DNA of 64,000 bases from Prionace glauca (Eukaryota; Chordata; Chondrichthyes; Carcharhiniformes; Carcharhinidae), in the NCBI GenBank assembly GCA_037974335.1, contig CM075729.1:105984515-106048514 (forward strand). Reading direction: 5' to 3'. The notes beneath the pieces were generated by a model. It saw nothing but the letters and a program-made list of their open reading frames with translations, was not told the DNA's origin and did no database searches. Positions 21,505 to 30,904 of this stretch are shown in pieces (positions within the stretch are counted from its first letter, which is position 1; each line of letters starts with the position of its first letter). Made by a program: the position numbers and the translations under genes.

Positions 21505-23625
21505 AAGAAATAGGAGCAGGAGTAGGCCATCTGGCCATTCGAGCCTGCCCCGCCATTCAATAAGATCATGGCTGATCTGTCGTGGCTCAGTTCCACTTTC
21601 CGGCCCTCTCCCCATAACCCTTAATACCCTCTCTTATCAAAAACCCATCAACCTGCTTCTTGAAAATATTTAGCAAGGCAGCCTCCACCATTTCAACGGG
21701 TAGAGAATTCCTGAGATTCACCACCCTTTGAGTGAAGAAGTTCCTCCTCAACTCCATTCTAAAACGCCCCCCCTTTATCTTGAGGCTGTGCCCCCTAGTC
21801 CTACTGTCTTTTTTGAGCGGGAAGAGTCTCTCCACCTCTATCCTATCCATCCCATTCATCATCTTATACGTCTCAATGAGATCTCCCCTCATTCTTCTAA
21901 ACTCCAACGAGTACAAGCCTAGTTCATAAGAACATAAGAACATAAGAAATAGGAGCAGGAGTAGGCCATCTGGCCCTTCGAGCCTGCCCCGCCATTCAAT
22001 AAGATCATGGCTGATCTGTCGTGACTCAGCTCCACCTTCCCGCCCTCTCCCCATAACCCTTAATCCCTTCTCTTATCAAAAACCCATCAACCCGTTTCTT
22101 AAAAATATTTAGCGAGGCAGCCTCCACCACTTCAACGGGCAGAGAATTCCAGAGATTCACCACCCTTTGAGTGAAGAAGTTCCTCCTCAACTCTGTTCTA
22201 AACCGCCCCCCCTTTATCTTGAGGCTGTGCCCCCTAGTCCTACTGTCTTTTTTGAGCGGGAACAGTCTCTCCACCTCTATCCTATCCATCCCATTCATCA
22301 TCTTATACGTCTCAATGAGATCTCCCCTCATTCTTCTAAACTCTAACGAGTACAAGCCTAGTTTATTCAGCCTCTCCTCATAGCTCAATCCCCTCAACTC
22401 CGGTATCAGCCGAGTAAACCTCCTCTGCACTCCCTCCAGGGCCAAAACATCCTTGCGCAGGTGCGGCGCCCAAAACTGCACACAGTACTCCAGCTGCGGC
22501 CTCACCAATGCCCTATACAGCTGCAGCAAGACCTCCCTACTTTTATATTCAATCCCCTTCAGCTTCTCCTCATAGTTCAACCCCTCAACTCCGGTATCAG
22601 CCTAGTAAACCTCCTCTGCACTCCCTCCAAGGCCAAAATATCCTTGCGCAAATGCAGCAATCAAAACTGCACACAGTACTCCAGCTGCGGCCTCACCAAT
22701 GCCCTATACAGCTGCAGCAAGACCTCCCTACTTTTATATTCAATCCCCCTCGCTATGGAGGCCAGCATCCCATTCGCCTTCCTGACCACCTGCTGCACCT
22801 GCAAGCTGGGTTTTTGCGACTCATGCACAAGGACCCCGAGGTCCCTCTGCACCGTCGCCTGCTGCAGTTTTTCGCCACGTAAGTAATAGTCCTTCCTACC
22901 ATTCCTCCTACCAAAGTGGACCACCTCACACTTGCCAACATTAAATTCCATTTGCCATTTCCTGGCCCATTCGCCCAGCCTATCTAGATCCTTCTGCAGA
23001 CTCTCCACACCCTCCGCACAATTTGCCGTTCCCCCAATCTTGGTGTCATCCTCAAATTTCGACACCCTGCACTCGGTTCCCTCCTCCAGATCATCTATAT
23101 AAATGGTAAATAGCTGAGGCCCCAGCACCAACCTCTGGGGCACCCCACTAGTCACCAACCGCCAATCCGAATAGCACCCGTTGACCCCCACTCTCTGCCT
23201 CCTATTTGACAACCAATCCTCTATCCACGCTAACATCCTACCCCCAACTCCAAGTCCCCTGACCTTCTGCAATAACCTCTTATGAGGTACTTTGTCAAAC
23301 GCCTTCTGAAAATCTAGAAAGACCACATCCACTGGCTCTCCTCTATCCACCGCCCTAGACACATCCTCATAGAACTCCAGTAAATTTGTCAGACACGACT
23401 TCCCTTTAATGAAACCGTGCTGCGTCTGCTCTATCAAACAATTCCCTTCAAGATGCCTCGCAATTTCCTCCTTTAAGACAGATTCTAACATTTTACCGAC
23501 AACAGACGTTAAACTAACCGGCCTATAATTCCCCGCCTTTTGCCTGGCACCCTTCTTAAACAACGGCGTAACATTAGCCGTTTTCCAATCTTCCGGCACT
23601 TCCCCGGAATCCAGCGAAGTTAATA
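21505..23625 (-). mobile_element. CR1-A LINE (host copy), split by a nested CR1-A
   Basis: Minus-strand LINE in two parts. 23625-22559 runs from PEDWKTANVTPLFKKGARQ to the LNYEEKL segment. 21923-21505 resumes at ELGLYSLEFRRMRGDL and runs through the 3' tail. The break falls within one sentence of the protein (YEEKLN / LGLYSLE), so the middle part is a later insertion. RT motifs include VVFLDFQKAFDKVPHKR, but the active-site equivalent reads SKFEDDTK, so the first Ala of FADD is Glu. Confidence 0.8.
21924..22558 (-). mobile_element. Nested CR1-A LINE inserted into CR1-A
   Basis: A 5'-truncated copy starts at GIEYKSREVLLQLYRAL and ends in the (GAACATAA)n tail at 21924-21945. It is nearly identical to 1287-1945 and 45061-45742, so it is younger than its host. 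A short TGAA flank duplication is possible. Confidence 0.8.
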
Positions 23626-23785
23626 AGTATTCTTTATTAATTGTTCACACGCTGACTGGACTGCTCCTCGCTGGGTTGTACTTCATTCCTCACATTACAA
23701 AATAAAACACACCACTGAGAACTACTGACCAAAGTTACCCTTTTTAGATTTTGGCATACCATCGCATTTAATATCAGTGTGGTTC
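23626..23785. other. Short unique spacer
   Basis: No recognised feature between two CR1-A copies. Confidence 0.4.
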
Positions 23786-24640
23786 ATAACATAAGAACAT
23801 AAGAAATAGGAGCAGGAGTAGGCCATCTCGCCCTTCGAGCCTGCCCCACCATTCAATAAGATCATGGCTGATCTGTCGTGGCTCAGTTCCACCTTCCTGC
23901 CCTCTCCCCATAACCCTTAATTCCCTTGTCTGTCAAAAACCTATCTACCCACGTCTTAAATATATTTAGCGAGGTAGCCTTCTCCGCGTTAACGGGCAGA
24001 GAATTCCAGAGATTCACCACCCTCCTCAACTCTGATCTAAACTGCCCCCCCTTATCTTGAGGATGTGTCTTCTAGTCCTGCTATCCTTTCTAAGTGGGAA
24101 GAATCTCTCTACCTTTACCCTATCCATCCCCTTCATTATCTTATACGTTTCTATAAGATCCCCCCTCATTCTTCTGAACGCCAATGAGTACAGACCCAGT
24201 CTATTTAGTCTCTCTTCACAGTCCAACCCCCTCATCTCCGGTATCAGCCTCGTGAACCTCCTCTGCACTCCCTCCAAGCCAAAATATCCTTGCGCAAATG
24301 CAGCAATCAAAACTGCACACAGTACTCCAGCTGCGGCCTCACCAGTTCCCCGTACAGTTGCAGCAAGACCTCCCTGCTTTTATATTCTATCCCCCTCGCT
24401 ATAAAGGCCAACATCCCATTCGCCTTCTTGATCACCTGCTGCACCTGGAGACTGGGTTTTTGCGACTCGTGCACAAGGACCCCCAGGTCCCTCTGCACCA
24501 TAGCATGCTGTAGCTTTTCGCCCTTTAAATAGTAATCCCTCCTACTATTATTTCTGCCAAAGTGGATAACCTCACACTTGCTAACATTATACTCCATCTG
24601 CCAGGTCCTCGCCCGCTCGCCCAGCCTATCCAGATCAGTA
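23786..24640 (-). mobile_element. CR1-A LINE, 5' truncated
   Basis: Minus-strand 3' tail at 23786-23830, then C-terminal ORF2, with frame breaks around 24026-24310. The upstream part reads DLDRLGERARTWQMEYNVSKCEVIHFGRNNSRRDYYLKGEKLQ, given here only as landmarks DLDRLGE and KCEVIHFGR. It ends abruptly at 24640 against a GA/GT-rich tract. Confidence 0.8.
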
Positions 24641-24960
24641 ACAGAGAGAATGTGTGTGAAAGGAGTAGCAGACAGTGAGTATGTGTGAGTGGTGGGGGAG
24701 GAGAGAGAGAGTGTGAAAGGGGTTGGGATAGAGAGAATGTGAGGGGTGGTGGGGAGAGAGTGTGAGAGGTGAGGGGAGAATGTGTGAGGGGTGGGGGGAG
24801 AATATGTGAGGGGTGGGGTGAGGATGAGGGGTGAAGGTAGAATGTGTGAGGGGTGGGGGAGATAATGCGAGGGGTGAGGATCGAATGTCTGAGGGGTGGG
24901 AGAGAATGTGTGAAGGGTGGAGTGAGAATGTGTGAGGGGTGAGTGTAGGGAGGACAGTCC
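24641..24960. repeat. GTGAGGGG-type degenerate tandem repeat
   Basis: Purine-rich, irregular repeats of TGTGAGGGGTGGGG and GAGAATGTG type. The open frames on the minus strand here are repeat artefacts. Confidence 0.7.
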
Positions 24961-25057
24961 TCCCACAGTCCCTTTCAGCTTGCCTAGCTGTAAGAGCAGA
25001 CACAGTTTGCCCTGTAGATGGACATTCCCCTCCCCTCACCACACACCACCTTCATCC

Positions 25058-25200
25058 CCCACGTATGTGTGTGTGTGTTGTGTATATCTTCGTGTTTATG
25101 TTTGCATGTGTCTCTCTATGCATGTGCGTTGTTACATGTGTCTATATGTGTGTCTGTTTGTACATGCGTGCATACTTACATGAGGGTGTATGTGCATCCT
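25058..25200. repeat. GT-rich low-complexity tract
   Basis: (GT)n and TGTGTNTATG-like sequence; no coding evidence. Confidence 0.6.
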
Positions 25201-25365
25201 CACTCTATCACCCATTCAATTATCAATTAAAATTTGAATGAAAAACTTGCAAGAATTCTACACACCCTGTAAGACTGCGTTAAATTGTTTGATTTCTTTC
25301 CATGTTGCTTTTTTTTAAGTCATCAGTGGGATGTGAAAATTACTGACTGGGCCAACATTTATTCA

Positions 25366-25469
25366 TGATGTGGAGATGCCGGCATTGAACCGAGGTAAAC
25401 ACAGTAAAAGGTCTGACAACACCAGGTTTAAGCCCAACTTAAATCAGTTGGACTTAAACCTGGTGTTGT
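25366..25469. mobile_element. Minimal Penelope-like inverted-repeat insertion with 14-bp target duplication
   Basis: A 104-bp insertion flanked by CCAACATTTATTCA at 25352-25365 and 25470-25483. It has an asymmetric lead (GATGTGGAGATGCCGGCATT) and then 24-bp inverted arms at 25416-25439 and 25446-25469, with one mismatch and a 6-bp spacer. Its ends are those of the 733-bp element at 31713-32445, in the opposite orientation. Confidence 0.75.
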
Positions 25470-25825
25470 CCAACATTTATTCACAGTGCTATTAAGGTGG
25501 GAGTTTCAGGGTTTTGACCTAGCGAATGAAAAGGAACAGCCAATATATTTCCAAGTCAGGATGGTGTGTGTTCCCAAGTTTCTGCTGCCCTTGTCCTTCA
25601 AGATGCTCGTGGGTTTAAAAGGTCCCGCTTAAGGTGAGTTACTGCAGTGAATCTTGTAGATGGTTCGCACAGTTGCTACTGTGCATCAGTGGTGAAGGAT
25701 TGAATGTTTGTGGAAGGGGTAGCAATCATGCAGGCTGCTTTATCCTGAATAGTATCTGTTGAGTTTCTTGAGAGTTTTTAGAGCTGCACTCATCCAGGCA
25801 AGTGGAGAATATTCCATCACACATA

Positions 25826-26232
25826 CACACAGAAAGTAGAAGCAGGAGTAGGCCATTCGGCTCTTTGAAGCTGTTCTGCCCTTCTTTATAATCATAGCTG
25901 ATCATCAATTTCAAAATCCTGATCCTCCTCTTCCCACCATATACCTTAATCCCTTGAGCCCCAAAAGCTCCATTGAATTTATTGTTGAAGTCAAACAATG
26001 TTTTGGCCTTACGTACTTTATGTGGTAGTGAATTCCACACATTCGCCACTCTCAAGGTAGAGAAATTTCTCCTCCCCTCAGCTGTCATCCTCAAACAATG
26101 ACCCCTACTTCTAGACTCCTCCACCATGTGGAACATTGTTTCTGAATCTAATCCTGTTAGATTTTAGAAGTTTCAATGAGATCCCCTCTCTCTCTTCTAA
26201 ACTCCAATGAATACAATCCTTACCCTCCTGAC
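25826..26232 (-). mobile_element. CR1-C LINE 3' end
   Basis: Minus-strand tail (AAGTAGAAGCAGGAGTAGGCC) and ORF2 C-terminus with FSTLRVANVWNSLPHKV near 26060. Degenerate. It is inserted in the family-J LINE, whose sequence resumes on both sides. Confidence 0.65.
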
Positions 26233-27270
26233 CTATGCCATGTAGATGGTGGACAGGTTTTGGGGAGTCAGGAGGTGGTTACTCACTGCAGGATTCCTAA
26301 TCTCTGACCTGCCCTTCGAATCACAGTATTTATATGGCTAGTCCAGTTTTGTTTCTGGTCAATGGTAGCCCCAGGATGTTGCTAATGAGGATTCAGTCAT
26401 GGCAATGCCATTGAATGCCAAGAAGCAATAGTTAGATTCTCTCTTGTTGGAGATGGTTATTACCTGGCACTTGTGTGGCCCAAATATTACTTGCCACTTG
26501 TTAGTGCAAGCCTGGATATTGTTCAGATGCTGCTGCATTTTGGACACGAATTGCTTCAATATCTGAGGAGACATAAAGCAGCTGAACATTGTGTAATCAT
26601 CAGTGAACATCCCCACTTCTGACATTATCATCGAAGGCAGGTCATTGGTGAAGCAGCTGAAGATGGTTGGGACTGGGACACAAATTCCCTCAGGAATTCC
26701 TGCAGTGATGCCCAGAGACTGAGATAATTGACCTCCAACCACACAACCACTATTTTTTTGTGCTATTTATGATTCCAACCAGTGGAAAGTTTCCCCCTGA
26801 TCCCCATTGTCTCCAGTTTTATGAGGGCTCCTTGATGCCACACTTGGTAGAATGCCACCTTGATGTCAAGAGCTGTCACTCTCATCTCACCTCTGGAACT
26901 CAGCTCTTTTGTCCATGTTTGAACCAAAGCTGTAATGAGATCAGGAGCTGAGTGATCCCGGAGGAACCCAAACTGGGTGTCACTGAGCAGGTTATTACCA
27001 CTTGATGGCACTGTTAATAACCCCTCCGTCACTTTACTGATGATTGACTGTAAGCTGATGGGGTAGTTATTGGCTGGATTAAATTTGTCCTGATCTTAGT
27101 GTACAGTACATACCTGGGCAATTTTCTCCATTGCCAGTGTTGTAGCTGTACTGGAACAGCTTGGCTAGGGGAGCAGCAAGTTCTGGAGCACAAGTCTTCA
27201 ACACTATTGCTGAGATATTGTCCTTCCACACCAACACACTCACTTTGAGCTTCCCTACACTTCTCATTAC

Positions 27271-27756
27271 TGAGAAGCTGGTGAGCCTTCACCTCCAGCT
27301 CACTGGGAAATGTGTTGAAGTTTGATTCTCTAAAGTTAGGACACGGCTTCCTCTCCTCTGTCTCTCGCACTGACATCTTCTTTTCTGTTAACAAGTCAAT
27401 CAATGCTGATGGAAAACAGTGAATGTGATGCTGACATTTGGTCTGAACTCAGCCAGTTCACATTGGATTGAACCTCACCAACTGTCCATTCCAATCATCA
27501 CAAGCTGCTGAGTGAATGAATTAAACCTTTCCTGTGAAATCAGTGAAGAAGAATTCAGACAAGGTAAAGACTGACAATTATTTATTGATTACAATCCACA
27601 GTTATGATGTTTCACTGTGATCCTGATTATAGAGTTTCCTCCATGAATGTGTTACATCATTAAAATAAACAATCATAGAACTCATCAAATATGATATTTC
27701 ATAAAAAACAAAATGGGCCAGTGTGTAATAATTTAAATTCTGACATTCTGTCGTGT
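27271..27756. other. Stretch without recognised genes
   Basis: Possibly the 5' continuation of the family-J LINE up to about 27410; the rest is unassigned AT-rich sequence. Confidence 0.35.
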
Positions 27757-28570
27757 CATAAGAACATAAGAAATAGGTGCAGGAGTAGGCCATCTAGCCC
27801 CTTCGAGCCTGCCCCGCCATTCAATAAGATCTTGGCTGATCTGAAGTGGATCAGTTCCAGTTTCCCACTTTCTCCCCATTACCCTTAATTCCCTTGCCTG
27901 CCAAAAACCTATCTACCCATGACTTAAATATATTTAGTGAGGTAGCCTCCACCACTTCAACGGATAGAGAATTCCAGAGATTCACCACCTCTTGAGTGAA
28001 GAAGTTCCTCCTCAACTCCGATCTAAAGTTCTTCCTCAACTCCGATCTAAACTGCCCTCCCCCCTTATCTTGGGGCTGTGCCCTCTAGTCCTGCTATCCA
28101 CTTAATAATAATCTGTCTTTTAAATCTTCCTACCGAAATTCATGACCTCACACTCCACACAATAAATTTCACTTGTCAGGTTTACGCCCAGTTACCCAAT
28201 CAATCTATATCTCATTGCTAAATCACAATATTCTCATGCCCTTCCACCTATCTTTGTATCAAATTTATAAACTTACTCCTTCCTCCAGGTCATCAATGTA
28301 AGTAGTTAACAATTGCGATTCCAGCAGCACTCATTCCAATCTGAAAAGGATCTGTTTATTCTATCTGACAGCCAGTTTTCAATCCACACAAATACACTTT
28401 CTTCAATACCATGAGCTTTTACTTTATGCACCATCCTTTTCGGTGACACCTTGTCAAATGCCTTCTGAAAATCTAAATACATTACACCTACAGGTTGTCC
28501 TCTGTCTATCCTCTCTGTTACATCCTCAAAGAATTAATGCAAATTTGTCAAACATGATTTACTTTTCATA
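27757..28570 (-). mobile_element. CR1-A-like LINE 3' end, old and partly deleted
   Basis: Tail and C-terminal codons at 27757-28090, including FRSELRRNFFTQEVVNLWNSLS, with a short internal duplication near 28020. Older RT remnants follow at 28090-28570. Frames are broken throughout the second part. Confidence 0.6.
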
Positions 28571-28654
28571 AAACCCTGTTGCAAAACTCACTACCACACA
28601 ATAGAATAGTCTTTGGACGTCTGCTTTTCTCAAGATCCACATTTCAGTCCTGCG

Positions 28655-29045
28655 TACAAAGAACAAAAAGTAGTGCAGCACAGGAACAGGTCCTCCAAGC
28701 CTGCACCAATCACGTCCTATATAGACCAAGTGCTTGAATCCTTCTGCTCCCCATCTGTTCATGTGCCTATCCAGATAAGCAGATGTGACGAACAAATCTG
28801 CCTCAAACATCTCACTTGGCAGTGCATTCCAGGCCTCCACCACCCTCTGTATAAACAAACTTCCCCTGCACATCTCCACTGATCCTTTCCCCCTTTACCC
28901 TGAATTTGTGCCCCCTTGTAATTGTCATTTCTGCCCTGGGAAAAAGCTTCCAACTGTTCACCCTATCTCTACCCCTCATAATTTTACAAATTTCTATCAG
29001 GTCGCCCCTCAGCCTCCGTCTTTCCAGGGAGAACAAGACACTTCA
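28655..29045 (-). mobile_element. CR1-H LINE 3' end
   Basis: Minus-strand tail (GTACAAAGAACAAAAAGTAG) and ORF2 C-terminus: MFSLERRRLRGDLIEICKIM at 29036 and VNSWKLFPRAEMTITRGHKF. Broken by frameshifts. Confidence 0.65.
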
Positions 29046-29049
29046 AACC

Positions 29050-29200
29050 GCAGAAGCAAAATACTGTGAATGATGAAAATCCAAAATAAAGAAAATGCTG
29101 GTAATATTCAGTAGGTCTGGCAACACCTGCAGAGAGAAAAAAACTTCTGCTGGATGCTGCCAGTTGTTGAGTATTTCCTGCATTTTTTGTTTTTATTTTT
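29050..29200. repeat. Penelope-type-2 mini element with inverted arms
   Basis: Left arm at about 29062-29140 (GAAAATGCTGGTAATATTCA) is the inverse of the right arm at about 29150-29197 (GAGTATTTCCTGCATTTTTTG). It resembles a compact form of the element at 6356-6712, and is diverged. Confidence 0.45.
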
Positions 29201-29745
29201 TCCAAATCAGTCTTGAGAATATTTTGAAGAATATTTTGCTGTGACTCTTTACATTTGAAGAATGCACTCTTTGTCATTCTAACTCTCTTTAAAATGTATC
29301 AACCTTGCAAAGTTTGCACCAAATCTCCGTGGCTTACCTGGTGATTATTTCTAGCACATTTTGTTTCGTATTCCAGGTTTCCAGCAACGAACAGACAACG
29401 CTCGAACTTTGCTGGAAAGTAAGACAGGTTGATGAGGGTTTTTGTCAGGACAAACCCAAGGACGCCAAATTTCAAATGATCACTACTGTCAGCAAGGAAA
29501 GTTGCCAATCAGAGGCGACTTGCTAACACTTTTGCCTTGGAGAGAGCAACAGGGAACTATACACTCCCAAGCTTCTGGCTAATAGATCAGAAGCACATGA
29601 CTTGAATATGTTGCTTTTATTTGCAGAACACAGGTTCTTGCATATAAATATTTGACGCTCCTAACAAGCATAAATAAGTCATGTTACAATCAAAACAGAT
29701 TATCTTAAATTGGTTAAATTCTAATGATCAGATGGGGGTGGGGGT
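29201..29745. other. Stretch without recognised genes
   Basis: A 73-codon plus-strand frame at 29305 has no recognisable family and no supporting signals; I treat it as chance. Confidence 0.35.
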
Positions 29746-30240
29746 GGGGGTGACAAGCTCTGATCGACCATCACCTTGTCCCCCATGCTCTAATTGTTGT
29801 CCTGCTCCCCGCACTGACCGACAGTTTCCCCACCCCAGGGCAGTTAGTTGCCCTGCCTCTTCAGCCTCAGTGACCATCACCCCACCTGGGTAAGTCCCTC
29901 CTTGCCCCTGGAGGTGGGGACCCTCCCCATGGACAGGCGCCCAGTCCCCGACAGGTGAGCACCCCGCCCCCGGAGACAGAGGCCCCACCCACCCTCTCTG
30001 ATTGACAGCCGCCGTTCCCACTGGAGACCTGGCTTGCGCGGTCCCAATTCCGAGACCAACCCCGTGGCCGGACTGAGAGAGAGGGGTCAGGGGAACCGCT
30101 TCCCAGCCGCAGGCCGCCTGCCCTTACCGTGTGTCCAGCAGGAACAGCAGCCGCGGTTCCTTCTCAGCCGCCGCAGCCCCGCCTCTGCCCCCCTCAGCGT
30201 CCCTCCAACCAACGCTACGTCCTCTCACTACACTCAGAGT
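29746..30240 (-). promoter_or_regulatory. GC-rich, CpG-bearing block with a first-exon-like edge
   Basis: This GC-rich block lies 3' of the MHC gene. CpGs cluster at 30008-30210. On the minus strand a TGGACACACG|GTAAGG donor-like site lies at about 30127, with ATTGG/CCAAT-like and GGGGCGG-like motifs upstream. It could be a promoter plus a non-coding first exon of a further minus-strand gene, but there is no ATG in the candidate exon. Confidence 0.3.
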
Positions 30241-30860
30241 TACAATTTAGATTGGCAATATTAATATCTCAGCAATATTCACACTGAGAGATTTGACATG
30301 TTTTTCAGCCACTTCCTGTAACTATGATGGGAGGTCTTTCCCCATTGAGTGTCTCCAGTAGCTGCCCCAAGCTGTGTTGTGTCCCTCACCAGTATTCCTG
30401 GACCTTGCATTGCGACAATCTGAAACCCTCAGTCATGGAGAACCCTTTGCCCTGGAAGACTGTGAGTTTCAGGTTGATTTTCACTGAGTTGATGGTCCTC
30501 CAGGAAACAGTGTTTATCTCAGTGTGTGTTCCTGGGAACTGCCTGTACAGTGTCCAGTCCTGTATAAAGGAGCTGTCGGGTGAACACTCTGTGACTGTGT
30601 GGGAATTCATCAGATCAAATTTCATTTTCCTTCATCTCAGACAACTTATAAAGTGAAGTGGAAAACTGCCCAGCACCAGAAAAATGTTTCCAACATCCTG
30701 ATTGTCTTCTCTATTATCAGATATTTCACATAATCTTTTATACTGATTCCAAAAACTCTTGATCAAAATCACAAACATTTAAAGATATTTAAAACTCTGA
30801 GCAATCAGAAAGAGAGAAAAGTCAGAAAATGTGAGTATTTCATTCCCAACAATCTGTCCC
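30241..30860 (-). other. Candidate 3' UTR of the MHC class I gene
   Basis: Unique sequence directly after the stop codon at 30861, free of recognised repeats. I find no AATAAA or ATTAAA on the minus strand in this interval; a possible AATAAA lies farther on, near 29615. An 79-codon minus frame at 30625 looks fortuitous. Confidence 0.35.
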
Positions 30861-30904
30861 TTAGTCACTTACTGGAGCTGTTGTGTACGTCCCACTTGGT
30901 GAAT
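30861..30904 (-). CDS. MHC class I exon 6, cytoplasmic tail end
   Basis: Acceptor TTTACTTCTGCAG precedes 30904. With the split G from exon 5 it reads DSPSGTYTTAPVSD and stop TAA (30863-30861). The Ser/Thr/Tyr-rich end resembles class I cytoplasmic tails. An additional small exon in the 407-bp intron 5 cannot be excluded. Confidence 0.65.

Larger units (their letters stand above)
25300..27270 (-). mobile_element. Old non-LTR retrotransposon (family J), split by two insertions
   Basis: Minus-strand RT remnants include a piece equivalent to AIVLKTCAPELAAPLAKLFQ near 27200, LLSDTQFGFLRDHSAPDLIT near 26980 and MFTDDYTMF near 26620 (the active site, FADD changed). NNIQACTNKWQVIFGPHKC and ISNKRESN follow near 26450. 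It differs from the CR1 families here in its RT and lacks their C-terminal block. It is interrupted by a Penelope fragment (25366-25469) and a CR1-C fragment (25826-26232). Clade unresolved. Confidence 0.6.

Noticed and set aside
22171-22383. Repeated antisense frames beginning MKKFLLNSVLNRPPF (also at 1473, 45283, 52266, 62430)
   Set aside because: Shadows of the CR1-A ORF2 C-terminus read on the opposite strand.
24641-25241. Plus and minus frames of 80-136 codons
   Set aside because: Low-complexity GA/GT-rich repeat; no family similarity.
29305-29526. 73-codon plus-strand frame with a hydrophobic start
   Set aside because: Short, no known family, no supporting splice or promoter evidence.
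30324-30656. 110-codon plus frame and 79-codon minus frame downstream of the class I stop
   Set aside because: Best explained as 3' UTR of the class I gene; no family recognised.
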